Program-made: the position numbers and the translations under genes
The notes under the pieces: generated by a model
Databases searched by the model: none
What the model saw: the letters and a program-made list of their open reading frames with translations, nothing else
What the model was told of the DNA's origin: nothing
Shown here: one piece after another, positions 41,484 to 53,198 of the stretch
Layout: every line of letters starts with the position of its first letter
How positions within the stretch are numbered: the stretch's first letter is position 1
Source of the DNA: Macrosoma leucophasiata
Taxonomy: Eukaryota; Arthropoda; Insecta; Lepidoptera; Hedylidae
Assembly (NCBI GenBank): GCA_036365455.1
Contig: JAWQUS010000008.1
Coordinates: forward strand, 25,527,501-25,591,500
Direction: 5' to 3'
Length of the DNA stretch: 64,000 nucleotides

Positions 41484-43558
41484 ATAGGTTGGGGAAAAAG
41501 TCTTTTCGCATATGTAAAAACTTGTAATAAAATCTCTTTGGCTGTAGTATTTGTATCTGGCTGGTTTTGGTATCATTGAAAGTTAAAAGTTTAAAGAACA
41601 TAATTCCAAATTCAAATTAGGCAAATGCGTGATTTTCATTTGTTTTTCGTACTGTCAAGATGAGTGAATCTAATGAAGAAATTCGATACATTTTAAAATT
41701 TTACTACAAAAAAGGTAAAAATGCAACGCAAGCCGCGAAAAAAATTTGCGATGTTTATGGACCTACAGTCTGTTTTTTTTCGGTACGGACTAAATAGACA
41801 TAAGCTGTGTGGCTAGGTTTTTGGGAATAATTAATAGTGATGTTGAAAGAGGACTGCGAGCCGGACTCTCAGAATATTATCAAGACTGAAACCCCGTTCT
41901 GTAAATGAACGAGTTGAATAAAAAGCTGTTTGTTTGGTACACTGATATTTATTTATTTAACCTATGTTTTTAAATTGTAAGTTACAAATTCCTATTACAT
42001 GCTTTTACCAATGTGATCCAGTAACAAACTATCAAGAAAACAGGGTCGTGAATATGAAATGGTTCGAGTGGTGACGATTACTGCTCCTTTATTCATTTAA
42101 TTTAATATATTTACTTTACTTTATTACCTGTCCCCGGGCATGGTAATGCCGGTAACCCTAATCCTTTCTACAAATCCTTGAGATGGTACCTTTGTAGCCG
42201 GCTTACGGAGGAGTCCAGTATTCTCTACTCCACTAGGCTTCAGGGTAACCGGTCACATCCCGCATCCAGAGGTCAGTCAGATTTACCACCATCATTGTGG
42301 AAGGAAAAAAATATTCTAACAATGATCCGTACTTAAAAGGTAAGTTGAGGATTCCCGATGCTAAATTATGACCTAACCAAATTTACGTATGAAATAGATA
42401 AACTAATTCAAAATAATAATAACAAAATAATAATAAAGAACAAAAACCCGCATCTGAAACAAAATCACACTGGTTACAATCTGCATTATCTCTGTTTGGT
42501 TCATGAAGAATCTAGTACCAAACTCAACATGAATCAAACAGCCTCCCTATACAAAACTTGTGGAAGTGGAAATTATTACTTACGAGGACTTTTCGGTATA
42601 ATCTCATAACTGAATAAAGCCTCTGCATCCCATCTCCTCCCAAAATTAGGGAAACTGGCTGCAACAAACAACCCAACATGAAGTCATCACGCCATTTCTC
42701 AAATCGACATGTGAACGAGAAAATATCCAAAGATTCTTGAAGATCTTACCTCAATTGGTGATAAAAATACCTATTGAATAGGCATTTAGGCCATGATGGC
42801 CAAAATATTCTAGGCTTCAACCTTTTACATAATTTCGAGTGTGTCACCACTAACTAGTTGGACAGAGAAAAATCAAATGACGGAGACGTCTAATAACCTC
42901 TCAGACCTTTCCCTTTACCGGCCCTGGATTCGTGTCTTTTATTTTAGACTTTCAGCCACAATGCCAATTAAATTCACCAAATAATATTTTAATTATGGTC
43001 TTATCGTTATATCTAATATTTAATTTGGAAATATCGAAATTGTATTTTTAAGACAAATTATAAGTATTAGATAAATTATGTAATCAAACTATGCGTCGTA
43101 TGGAATACGTGATACTATTGATAATGTTGACCTAGTACGGCGGTGATTAACTAGATGGCGTTGTGACCATTTTTAAAACCAGAAAAAATACAACGTTACA
43201 ATGTGCCACTACCGTAACTTTACGTAATTTACAATCTAGTATCATTTTCCAGTAATAATTTTTATTTTATTTTATTCAAGAGAACAAAGTCTTATTTGCT
43301 TGCAAACAATCTTAATAAAATGACATCAGACCATTTATAAGTTTCCGTATTTGGACATATAAGGAATTGCATATTGTTTCATAACAGTAACAAAAACAGA
43401 AAACAAAAGAACAATATTAACAACAACAAATCAATAATAAAAGGAAATTTAGTGCAACTTAGTACGCTTACTGCTCTTAATTTATGCTACAACAATAGCT
43501 AATATCGAAAATAAAAATCTTATATAAGGATCGCGTTTTTCGGAGCATTTTTTTCGTG

Positions 43559-43560
<2 letters not shown>

Positions 43561-43590
<30 letters not shown>
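43561..43590. repeat. (TA)n microsatellite
   Basis: About 14 TA units inside the nested element. Confidence 0.9.
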
Positions 43591-43592
<2 letters not shown>

Positions 43593-44021
43593 ACAATTTA
43601 TTTGGCAAGTAATTGTCGTTGAAATCATCACGATAAGCGGTCTACATATTTTATATGCACATTTTTAAGAAATCAGTTCCGATCTGAAGTCCTGAAATCC
43701 GGAAGCTCGGAAGTGCAAATTACGACATATAAGAGTTGCCATTTTTTATTAGAACAGCTGATTGAGCGTGAAGGGTCAGAATCAGGTAATGACTCCGTAT
43801 CTGAATGTGCCGAATCGTCAGAGTCATCACCTACTTCAATAATAAATCAGTCGGTAATGTCGTCGACAATATGGCCTAGAGTACACATTTTTTCTCAACT
43901 TCAATTATTAGGTACATGTTTAACATAATTTTTCCAGCGCTGGGGAGTCACTAGACGAAGTCACACATTCGTTTTTCTTCGGCGTTTCGGCTGGAGATTC
44001 TGTTTACTTTTCGGTGTGTAC

Positions 44022-44053
44022 ATAATGAACGCGTACAAATACGCGTTCATTAT
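44022..44053. repeat. Perfect 14-bp hairpin
   Basis: ATAATGAACGCGTA, then CAAA, then its exact complement. It is within the nested element and is not followed by a terminator-like T-run. Confidence 0.8.
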
Positions 44054-45552
44054 CATGCTTTTTGCCCGTGAAATCGCATTTCGAAGGTTGAAGCACGTAG
44101 GAGTGTATTCAAAATGGCGCCGTATTTTCGTTTTTATGGCATTGATAGCTACAGTACATCAACCTATTTCTTGTGTAGTTCCTGTTAAAAACTTGTTATT
44201 GCGTATTCTTCAACAACAAATAAATAATTGTCGTGTTTACTTAGTGCAATAAGTAATTTAAATTAAATCTGTAATACTCCATAGTAACCATAATTTTTAA
44301 AATATTTGTCTAGTGTCAAATATAATAAAATTATGTGCTAAAGTAAAAAGTTACGATTCATAAAACCGGTATCGTACAACACTAATACTAGAAAGCTAGT
44401 ATCATTATTTTGGAAATTGACATTTGCATGTGTCAATTTAGTCCGCGGCGAAAAAAACAGACTTTAGTGCAGTGTCTGTGAGAGTAGCACAAATTTGGTT
44501 TAAGCGTTTTCAATCCGGAAATTTTGATGTCAAAGATGCACCTCGCTCTGGTCGCCCTATTACGGATAAAATGGATGCCATTCTTGAAAAAGTGGAGCAA
44601 GATCGACCTATCAGTAGTTACGACGTAGCTGAAGAACTGAGAATTGATCACAAAACAGTTTTGACGCATTTGAAAAAAGCTGGGTACAAAAAAAAGCTCG
44701 ATATTTGGGTACCTCACGAGCTCACTGCAAGAAACCTAATGAATCGTGTACTCATTTGTGATTCTTTATTACGACGTAATGAAACCGAATCATTTTTGAA
44801 GAAGCTGATAACTGGTGATGAAAAGTGGATCACGTACGACAAGAACGTGCGAAAAAGGTCGTGGTCAAAGGCCGGTCAGGCTTCACAGACTGTGGCGAAA
44901 CCCGGGTTAACTCGCAATAAGGTGATGTTGTATATGTGGTGTGATTGGAAGGGCATTATTCATTATGAGCTATAACCACCAGGCAGGACTATCGATTCTG
45001 AACTCTACTGCGAACAACTGATGAGATTAAAGCAAGAAGTTGAGAGAAAGCGTCCGAAATTGATCAACAGAAGGGGTGTGGTGTTTCATCATGATAACGC
45101 TAGACCTCACACATCTATAGCCACTCAGCAAAAATGAAGAGAGTTTGGCTGGGAGGTGTTAATGCATCCGCCGTATAGTCCTGACCTTGCACCTTCAGAT
45201 TTCCTCCCGTTTCGGTCTCTTCAGAATTCTTTATGCAATGTTAGGTTAACATCACGAGAGGAAAATCCACCATCCAAATCCACTTGTCGCGGTATTTTGA
45301 TGAGAAGTCCCAAAATTTTTATAGCAATGGGTTCATGTCCCTACCTACAAGATGGCAAAAGGTTATCGAACAAAATGGTACATACATACTTTAGTTAAAT
45401 TTAAATAAACTATATTAAAAAATGTTTTGAATTATCTTAAAAAATGCGAAGAAACTTTTCCCCAACCTTTTATTTAGAAACGGCCATATGTGTTAATTTA
45501 AGCACTTCGGCCAGAACAGTTTTGCACTTACCTACTTGACACGCTTTTACTC

Positions 45553-45962
45553 CAACGATATTGGCACACATTGATATTGTATGGACGCGAGAGCTGGTTA
45601 TGCAGGAAAGAGCATGAAAGTAGATTAAACGCGGTCGAGATGAGATCTTTGCGCAAAATCTGCGGTGTATCGCTCACCGATCGCGTTCGTAATGAAGATA
45701 TAAAAAAGAGGCTTTTTGTGAATGAGAGTATCGGTGCTTGTAGAGGTCCAGGCAGACCAAAACTGACCTTTCTTGTATGTAAATAGGTCGAGTGCTGTCT
45801 GAGAGTGGGGTTAAGAGTATTAGGAATCGGCGTGCATGTATGTAAAGAATGATGAAGGTAGAGAACGCACGAGAGGTGTGCCAGGATCGGAATATCAGGC
45901 GCTCCGCTCTCTTTGCCTGCCCAGTAAGGGGCTTGACGTGAAGATACATATACTATACGACA
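45553..45962 (+). mobile_element. LINE-W 3' fragment
   Basis: The plus strand encodes LYGRESWLCRKEHESRLNAV, EMRSLRKICGVSLTDRVRNED and GRPKLTF, then C-terminal and tail sequence ending GGGCTTGACGTGAAGATACATA. An internal deletion removes the RRWFGHIERM segment kept at 24,150-24,660. Confidence 0.85.
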
Positions 45963-46022
45963 AGTAAAAAACTTAACCTCAGTAAAAAATATTCAGAAAT
46001 AATTTAGTATCAAGTGTTTTTT

Positions 46023-46166
46023 TACTGGTGGTAGACCTCCAGTGACGGAGCTCGCGGGCGTAGGCACCACCGAATTACCTAATAAACTTTCCGCTTAATG
46101 GTAGTGTTCAGCACTCGTGTTCCGGTCAGATGGTAATGTACGGCCCTGTAATTACCGGCACAAGCC
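46023..46166 (+). mobile_element. Metulj-like SINE (M), copy 12, cut by a MITE
   Basis: It runs from CTGGTGGTAGACCTCCAGTG to TTACCGGCACAA and is then interrupted. A few bases after the MITE (ATGTCTCAGG) resemble the expected continuation AATGCCTCAGG. Confidence 0.88.
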
Positions 46167-46454
46167 GTAAAATTTGAGCAAGGGAGATAGGATAAATAAT
46201 GTAAAATTTTACCTTTATTAAATTAATTATATTTTATAGAATTAAACTATATCTAATAATATCAAAAATTATTGTGCATCTTACACTAAAATATAAATTT
46301 CAAATTAATAAATTTATAATTTAAATAAAAATTTTATTTTATTTTTAATTTCAACTTTAATTTTTAATTCAAATAAAATATTTTTTTCATTTATTTTATT
46401 TTTCAGAACAATAATTTCAATTTCTGCTAATTGGGTCCCTTGCTCAAATTTTAC
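46167..46454. mobile_element. AT-rich MITE, 288 bp, nested in a SINE
   Basis: A perfect 19-bp terminal inverted repeat GTAAAATTTGAGCAAGGGA. The interior is very AT-rich and noncoding. Confidence 0.85.
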
Positions 46455-46474
46455 ATCATGTCTCAGGTAAACTA

Positions 46475-46959
46475 TCAATCATTAAAAGATGACCGTTTAG
46501 ATCTTTTGCTCTCTTTTGTAACAAAATTAAAGCGATTACTTAAACACGATCCATAAATTATAGCTACTGAGGTGTTGCTAGTTGCTAGTTGCTACCGCAT
46601 GTTGACATTAGGCTTGTTGAGGTTAAGTATTACACCTGGTTAAGTGTAAGCGGCAGTGGCGTGTTGTTTTAATAAAACAATAACAGTTTAGAAGTGAGCG
46701 CAGTTTTATTGGCCGTAGGTCCGTAGCCGCGATAACCGCCGCTGCGTCACTGTTGTACTGTATACTAGGTACGTTCTTAGACTGTGCTATTATTTAATAG
46801 CCGGCTGGGAATATGCAAATGCCAAGGTAATCTCATTATCGCTAATTCCTTCATACGTAGAACGAAATTATAATAAAATCATAAACCTTGTCAAGTCAAA
46901 AGCGATAATTTGGACGGTCGATCCGCTGGTGGAGTACAGTCGGTTATGCTATCTCTTAA
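46475..46959. other. Unassigned sequence
   Basis: No gene or known repeat recognised. Confidence 0.4.
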
Positions 46960-47045
46960 TATACAATGTCATCCCTCCTGCGCTCGCTGATTACCCGGTG
47001 AAGACATGAAGTAGATTAGTGTCGTGTCGACCCGTTAAACATCCA
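46960..47045 (+). repeat. Repeat family RC, fragment, copy 4
   Basis: CTGCGCTCGCTGATTACCCGG then GTGTCGTGTCGACCCG match the right part of the other RC copies. Confidence 0.55.
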
Positions 47046-47617
47046 CCGAGAAAAATTTCTCCCATCCTTATGGGGCGACAATGGCCCCTTGGATATAACA
47101 AATACATATAGATCAGCAGCCAGCGATAACCACTTCTAAGTCACTTGTTTCTTAACAACCAGCTTGGAAACATGCGAATGCCAAGGTTGCGAATGTTACT
47201 TACGCAATACTCGGTGTATATTAAGTGTTGTTGTCGTTCAAAACAGAGTATTTTATAATAATGGAAAACGGCACCGGTTTTAGAGGTCTCAAAAATTGAT
47301 ACTGGGTTAATCCTTATATCAGGTCAATCACCCTTTACGTCGGGGAGTGGATGTTTATTTGGTTTTTTCCATAATTACACAGACTTCTTACAATAAATTT
47401 AGAAATATGTTTCACAGGATTAAAAAAATGGTACGAGTAACTTACAAAAAGAGTTTAATTTATAAAGTTCGTTTTTGCCAGGACACGTCGTAAATGGTGA
47501 CAATGTTCTCGCATTGTCGAAAAGTTTTATCAGATTTCTAGTATAGCCATTCTACAGACCTGACTTACTAACTTAGTTCCTGGTTGAGAGGTTGAGTGAC
47601 TGCACTAGGGGAAGCAC
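47046..47617. other. Unassigned sequence
   Basis: AATGCCAAGG with similar flanks occurs at about 46,818 and 47,178. Nothing coding is recognised. Confidence 0.4.
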
Positions 47618-47958
47618 GCATGGCCCCGCGGCTGGTGTACATTGGAAGCGATCTACTCGGTTAAGCGATACGGGCGCGGTCGGGTGGTAAATTAAAATGC
47701 GCGTTTCCGTGCTTCGGAGGGCACGTTAAGCTGTCGGTCCCGGTTGCTATCAATAGAGAGCAGTCGTTAAACCTTGTCGGAGGCCTTATGGACGGTTTGA
47801 AAACATCCGACAGCGGGTTGGCCACTAAGCCGTATCTCCACTAATCCGCATTGGGGCAGCGTGGTGCAGTACGCTCCAGGCCCCTCAAAAAGGGGAGAGA
47901 CTCGTGCCCAGCAGTGGGACGTATAATGGGTTGCCATTATTATTCTTATTATTATTAC
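47618..47958 (+). mobile_element. 5S-type SINE (S), copy 2, full length
   Basis: It includes the 5S-like head (GGTTAAGCGATACGGGCGCGG) and the complete body, then GCAGTGGGACGTATAATGGG and a (TTA)n tail. A deletion relative to copy 1 removes most of the C-box region (GATGGGTGACCGC is missing). Confidence 0.9.
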
Positions 47959-48294
47959 TAGCGGAAGAATTCTCCTCGATTAGACGGGCGATTACGTCCC
48001 GACGCTTTCGTTTCCTTGCACATAATATATTAGTGACTACAAAGTAGGTCGCATTCACGAGCGTGATTGACAAGACATGGTGTTAGATTAAGCACGTGAG
48101 CCGATGATAAGCTTTTAAGGGTTTCGTAAGCAATAGATGATGACTCCTCTTCCTCCTTTTATGAAGTCGGTTCAAAAGACTAAACATTGTCTTAAAGTTT
48201 TGGCATATTTATTAATTTCGTTTTTCATTTTATGAGTCGCATAGGTACCATTCGTGGAATGGCTTGGCCTAGTATTCTTTGACGCCAGCGTTTT

Positions 48295-48850
48295 TAGGGT
48301 TCCGTAGTAAACAAGGAACCTATAAGTACTAGAGACTTGAAATTTGGCACAAGTACCTATACATCTTAATTACGCCGACAAAGTGGTAGAATAAAAACAT
48401 GAATAAATATTTATTTAGGGTAACCTCGCCTACATGTAACTCGAAGAATTTTTTTTTATTTTCGATTTCCATATAGGGTGTAGTATCGTTGGATAGGTTT
48501 TTTAAAAATAGTATGGGTGTCCTAACATCATTTTTCGATTTAGTTAACTGTTCGTGACTTATTAAGCTTTAAAGTGCAAATTTTCGTTAGACTCAAGTGC
48601 GTCCCCCCCATACAGACTAAACGGTTGTTGTTAGAAATTCAAACGTTACGGCAATAGTAGGTATATATAACGAAATTAAAAGGAAAACTATCACACTTAA
48701 GTTGGCCTTGCAAGTTTGCGAGTAATAGTCGATCAAATGTACTTTACTCGAAAATTTCGAACAAGTCCTTACAAAATATATATATATTTTTTATTTCATC
48801 TTTTACTCTGTAACTACGGAACCCTACACTGCGCGTGGCCCGACATGCAC
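48295..48850 (-). repeat. Interspersed repeat, family P, longest copy
   Basis: It begins TTAGGGTTCCGTAGTAAAC and holds GAGACTTGAAATTTGGCAC, ACCTCGCCTACATGTAAC and ACTCAAGTGCGTCC, ending near GGAACCCTACACTGCG. It is the opposite orientation to 18,470-18,875. It is noncoding. Confidence 0.65.
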
Positions 48851-49289
48851 TTGACCGTTTTTTTTTTCGAAAATTCATCAAACTGTAACTGAGGTAACAA
48901 AACAATGTTTTTAAATTTCCGCTAACTGATTATAAAGAGCAAATAACGATTTTGCGCTATTATTAATTTTTTTAAGTGAGGATCAGAGAAGAAATACACG
49001 TGTATTTATATATTCTAAATATGCTCCCGTATTTTAAATTTATTTATCTACGTTGCCCGCTATTATTTGAGTCACTAATATATTTCAAATTCATCGACCC
49101 AGTACATTTGGGAGCAAATTGATTCTGACAGGCGGAAATACAGACAGACACACAAGTCATTTAGATTGGTTTACTTTTGAAGTAGAGAACTTATAAAAAA
49201 TATGTAATTATTTGGAAATTTGAGCAGGGAACAGTCAGTCAGTCAGTCAGTGAATTACGGAAGAGTTTTGTACATTTATATTATATACT
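48851..49289. other. Unassigned AT-rich sequence
   Basis: A (CAGT)n run lies at 49,231-49,251. Nothing else is recognised. Confidence 0.4.
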
Positions 49290-49460
49290 AGCGGCCCGCC
49301 CCGGCTTCGCCCGTGCTGCTCTACTCCTATTAGTCATAGCGTAATGTAAGCTATCCTATCTCTCAAGTTGAATCGAATTGCACATGGTGTGCGAATTTTA
49401 TTATAATCGGTTAAGTGGTTTAGGAGTCCATTGAGGACAAACATTGTGACACGAGATTTA
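49290..49460 (-). mobile_element. Helitron-like fragment
   Basis: On the minus strand it ends CGGGCGAAGCCGGGGCGGG then CCGCTAGT, the Lep1-type 3' hairpin and CTAGT. Its 5' part carries AAATCTCGTGTCACAATG. Confidence 0.65.
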
Positions 49461-49464
49461 TATA

Positions 49465-49511
<47 letters not shown>

Positions 49512-49545
49512 TATATATATATCATATATATCATATATATATTGT
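49461..49545. repeat. Long (TA)n/AT-rich microsatellite
   Basis: Nearly continuous TA repeats with a few interruptions (ATCATATATATC). The minus ORF across it is low-complexity only. Confidence 0.9.
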
Positions 49546-49554
49546 AACGAGGTG

Positions 49555-49815
49555 AGTCATAGAAACCGCATTACCTAATATACTTGCCGCTAAATGGTAG
49601 TGTTCAGCACTATCGTGTTCCGGTCAGGTGGTAATGTACGGCCCTGTAATTTCAGGCACAGAGGCATTACACCTAATGCCTCAGGAGTGGCAGCGCATCT
49701 GCATTTTGACCTCTGGTCATTGTGTGGGTGTCTATAGGCTGCAGTCATCACTTAACATCAATGTGAACTGCATGCTTGTTTGCCACTTTTATTACATTAA
49801 AAAAAAAAAAAAAAA
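49555..49815 (+). mobile_element. Metulj-like SINE (M), copy 13, young
   Basis: It is 5' truncated at ACCGCATTACCTAATATACT and otherwise nearly identical to copies 6 and 15, with an A-rich tail of at least 15 A. Confidence 0.95.
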
Positions 49816-50094
49816 GAAACTCCGTCGTTGAACTTGTTGTTGAATTCATATATTTTTTTGTTGTTTTCATTAATTACTAATTTATGATAATATAATTCAT
49901 ATTAACATCATATTTGATAATCCTTGACCTCAGGAACGTGCGTGCCTGCGTGTGCGTGAAATTTTGTTCTTGTACTTACCTTTATTTTTAAAATGAATGC
50001 TATACAAATTTCAGGATGTCATACCCTCCTGAAAGTTGTATGAGATGGCATCCGTAGATTAATTTGAATAAAGCAAGGCGTACCCGGTGGTCCG

Positions 50095-50380
50095 TGTATC
50101 GCTTTGATTTTAACGCATGGCCACCACTACTACGCTGGGCTCGAACTCAGAACGGGTTCGATTCTCGGGTCGGGGGCTATCAGAGATAACGTTGTAAAAT
50201 CGTTTATCTATGTTTCTAAAGGGATTTTTTAATTTTCGGTAACTTTTCCAGTAGGCACCTCGGAAAGAGGTTTGGTAAATAGCCCGGGTATCTCAACAGG
50301 CTCGCCAACTGTTACATGGGCCAAAACGTACTAACTGACGAATCGTAGGTGCCCTTCGTCCCCGAAGGCGTAAAGTTACG
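50095..50380 (+). mobile_element. tRNA-headed SINE (T), copy 2
   Basis: The B-box-like CGGGTTCGATTCTCGGGT and body TATCAGAGATAACG, CCAACTGTTACATGGGCC match copy 1. The A-box is disrupted and the tail is shortened to CCCGAAGGCGTAAAGTTACG. Confidence 0.8.
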
Positions 50381-51380
50381 TTCACATTTCCTTCTAAATG
50401 TAATGCGACAACGGAACCCTACATTGCGTGTTTCCCGCACCCACTTGTCCGGTTATTTAAGGAAAGATTGGAATCATTTGAGTATCTCTTTTTCGAAACT
50501 AAAATAAACAAAATATATTGTAGCTTCGAATTCTAGTATTTTTTTAATCCAAGTTATTTTTAATGATCGCGTTGCACACAATAAAAAACTTTTGATTGGA
50601 CTCTCGATATTTTTTCGTAATTAATTGTTTGTGCAAGTTGAAGGTGAGAGGTGAGAGGTCGGCCCAGTGAGAGCTCGGAGCGGCGGCGACGCGGCCGAGT
50701 TGATACGAGTCATTCTACGAGAGGGTTGACTGTCTACTCGTTTGTTGGGTAGGGAGACTAAAGTAACACTGAACACTTGTTTCAACTACACCACTACCGC
50801 CCACTGCGACAGGTGGGCGGGCGCTCATTTCTATGAAAACTAACAACAACCATAGTGTTCCTCTATTTTTTTCCTATAGGTACGTAATTGAGGTGGTTAG
50901 TTAATGAGGTGGTCTACTTCCTCGTGCTCCTACATTTGAAACTCTTCTACTACCAGTAACATAATAGGTATATAGGTATGCACGTATAACATAATAATGA
51001 GTTTCAAACAAGGGAGGCATTCGCTAAACATACACACTAAAATTCAAGTGATAGGCCTTATTATCAGTTTAGTTTATTCAGTTTATTCATTTATTTCATA
51101 TAATTAGGCTCCTGGAGAGCACTTTTACATCGTCATTTTTTTTAAACTAACCTAGAGTGAATAACCACTAATAATAATCAAAAATACATAATAAATTAAA
51201 TAGACACTGAACAATTTTGTATAATATGGAAAGCATCAATTATTTACAAATTCCTCCATTTCAGGATCAATAACATTTTGTTTATATTTTTTGTAATATT
51301 TCTTACGTAGTTTTAAAAATAGAAAAAAAAATACTATTCCGCACTGCCGCAATCCAGCACGAAACTTCAAAAAAAATATA
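50381..51380. other. Unassigned sequence with a GC-rich patch
   Basis: 50,640-50,705 is GC-rich (GAGCGGCGGCGACGCGGCC) with GGTGAGAGGTGAGAGG before it. No supported exon. Confidence 0.4.
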
Positions 51381-51486
51381 TGGCATACCATTATACGTGC
51401 CACTGCTGGCCACGAGTCTCTTCCCTTTTTGGGGGGAGGCCTGAGCCTTACTCCACCACGCTGCTCCAATGTGGATTGGTGGAGAA
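51381..51486 (-). mobile_element. 5S-type SINE (S), 3' fragment
   Basis: Minus strand with CCACTGCTGGCCACGAGTC, CTTACTCCACCACGCTGC and CCAATGTGGATTGGTGG. Only the tail half remains. Confidence 0.85.
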
Positions 51487-51764
51487 GAAGTAAAAGAGAG
51501 TAGAAGTATGCTAATACCTAACTAAGTGTACAAGCGTAAGTGGTAAGGTATAATTACGAGACGCCTTTTTTCAGTTCTATTTATTTCTAGTCACTTCCTA
51601 TGCCCGCGTAATCATTATGCGAGTGTGAGTCGAAGTTACCTACACGGTCGGGTATTGAATGACTACTTGCTTTTATTACAATAATAAAATAAAGTAGCCT
51701 TTATTGCTGCTTCCTTACAATTACTACATTTTTACTAGTTAATACATGCCTACTTTCTACTTGC

Positions 51765-51880
51765 CTGACCGGAACACGATAGTGCTGAACACTACCATTT
51801 AGCGGCAAGTAGGTATATTAGGGAATGCGGTGGTGCCTACGCCGCCGAACTCCGCCACTGGAGCTCTACCACTAGTAAAA
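51765..51880 (-). mobile_element. Metulj-like SINE (M), copy 14, 5' half
   Basis: CCTGACCGGAACACGATAG through GCGGTGGTGCCTACGCCG to CTCTACCACTAG on the minus strand. Confidence 0.88.
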
Positions 51881-52660
51881 AATTTAATGAATTCTCGTTC
51901 GAATTAGATTAATCGGCAACTGGATTTTAATGTGGAGCACCTTGTTTTTCAACAAAGGCCTCCTCTAAAGATTTCCATGCATCGGGCTCGCTGTTTTCTT
52001 GATGTAATTTTCCCGTCTTTTAGTTTGACTGCTATTATTTATTTTACTATCCCTTGGATACCATTCTGTCACTAACTTGGTCCATTTGTCATGTACCATA
52101 ATATGTTCCTAATAAATAGACTTAAATTTCATAGGATGTTGACTGGGTATTAGGTATACCTGTCGCTACTTTTTATCGTAAATATCATTTGAAAGTTAAA
52201 TGCAAATGGAATATAAAGGTACAAAATTCATGAGAATTGAAGTAGGATTCTATTGCATGAGAAGAAGACTTGATGACGAAAACTGAAAATTTTGAAACTA
52301 AATTACGAGTATATTCACCTTTCGACTCTTTCTTTGTACAATTTGCAACAACTTTTAAAATTTCAGCTTGGTACTAAAATGTAGTAGGTATTGACGAAGA
52401 TATTTCATATCTAAGTACCTAATAATACCTACTTACTAGCGGCCCGCACGGTTGCATTTTAGGTACATACGTAATATTGCAACTACCTACTTAAATATAT
52501 TGAAATGTAAGCTAACCTTTTGTTGAGATAGTTATTAAGTACGAGTAGATATATTATTATTATTGCACACCTACTTTTATGATACAATTTGAAGCACCTT
52601 AGAATCAAAAAGTCTATCATCTACATCCAGATTTGGAATTAGCTTTGTTCGCCCTATGCT
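51881..52660. other. Unassigned AT-rich sequence
   Basis: 52,437-52,455 carries ACTAGCGGCCCGCAC, a minus-strand Helitron-type end. Confidence 0.4.
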
Positions 52661-52838
52661 GACAGTCGGAGGTGAAGTGTGAGATTGTCAGCGAACCGTT
52701 TAGTGCGGCAGGTCGCGGGTCGCGGGCGCCCGGGCGTAATGGCCACTCGAAGCAATCGTCTCAACCGGCGACTCCACGCGCCGCGGTCTCTACGTCACTC
52801 GTCTCTTATTACAACAATGCTATTCGTCATTTTTACGT
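52661..52838. promoter_or_regulatory. GC-rich patch, possible promoter or exon
   Basis: CpG-rich sequence (GGTCGCGGGTCGCGGGCG) in AT-rich surroundings. The 144-codon ORF starting at 52,672 runs into the SINE below and is not credible as a whole. Confidence 0.25.
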
Positions 52839-53198
52839 AATAATAATGGCAACCCATTATACATCCCACTGCTGGGCACGAGACTCTTTCCTTTTTGGGG
52901 GGAGGCCTGAAGCTTACTCCACCACGCTGCTCCAATGCGGATTGGTGGAGGTGGGTGGGTTAGTGGCCAACCCGCTGTCGGATGGTTTCATACCGCCCAT
53001 AAGGCCTTCGACAAGGTTTAACGACTGCTATCTATCGATAGCAACCGGGACCGACATCTTAACGTGCCCTCCAAAGCACGGAAACGCGCATTTAATTTGC
53101 CACTAGCAGTCACCCATCACACTACCTGACTGCGCCCGTAGTGCTTAACCGAGTAGATCGCTTATTATCTACACCAGCCGCTGGGCCATGCGTCATGG
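52839..53198 (-). mobile_element. 5S-type SINE (S), copy 3, full length
   Basis: Minus-strand copy from its (TTA)n tail at 52,839 through CCCACTGCTGGGCACGAG to the head complement GCAGTCACCCATCACACTACC and GATCTACACC-like end. The head region matching 5S rRNA is retained. Confidence 0.9.

Larger units (their letters stand above)
41766..44464. mobile_element. 2,699-bp DNA transposon nested in the mariner
   Basis: TA at 41,764-41,765 and 44,465-44,466 flank inverted ends of about 35 bp: CAGTCTGTTTTTTTT, CGGTACGGACTAAATAGACA at the left and, inward from the right, AAGTCTGTTTTTTT, CGCCGCGGACTAAATTGACA. Closing the gap restores the mariner reading ...YGPSAVSVRV..., which fixes both borders. A TA duplication and CAGT-like end suggest the Tc1/mariner/pogo group. 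No DDE/D motif is visible inside. Short ORFs at 42,358-42,609 and 43,713-43,928 (acidic, Ser-rich) are unrecognised. Confidence 0.85.
41660..45395 (+). pseudogene. Mariner transposase, interrupted and decayed
   Basis: The N-terminal part starts at 41,660 (MSESNEEIRYILKFYYKKGK, then ATQAAKKICDVYGP) and is cut by the nested element. It resumes at 44,467 with SVRVAQIWFKRFQSGNFDV, a helix-turn-helix and linker. The first catalytic Asp is in TGDEKWITYDK. A stop follows HYEL at 44,973. Later pieces hold FHHDNARPHTS with the second Asp, and HPPYSPDLAPSDF with the third. Further stops (after QQK) and frameshifts occur. The D,D34D pattern and order are clear; the gene cannot make a transposase. Confidence 0.92.
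41484..45470 (+). mobile_element. Mariner (cecropia-type) split by another transposon
   Basis: The ends are inverted repeats (GGTTGGGGAAAAAGTC, then TTTTCGCAT at the left; GGTTGGGGAAAAGTTTC, then TTCGCAT inward from the right) flanked by TA. Removing the nested insert 41,766-44,464 and one TA leaves 1,286 bp, the usual mariner length. The transposase is broken. Confidence 0.93.

Noticed and set aside
49334..49534. 66-codon minus ORF of Tyr/Ile repeats
   Set aside because: It is a translation of a TA microsatellite.
52672..53106. 144-codon plus ORF
   Set aside because: Most of it is antisense SINE S sequence, so it is not a gene as a whole.
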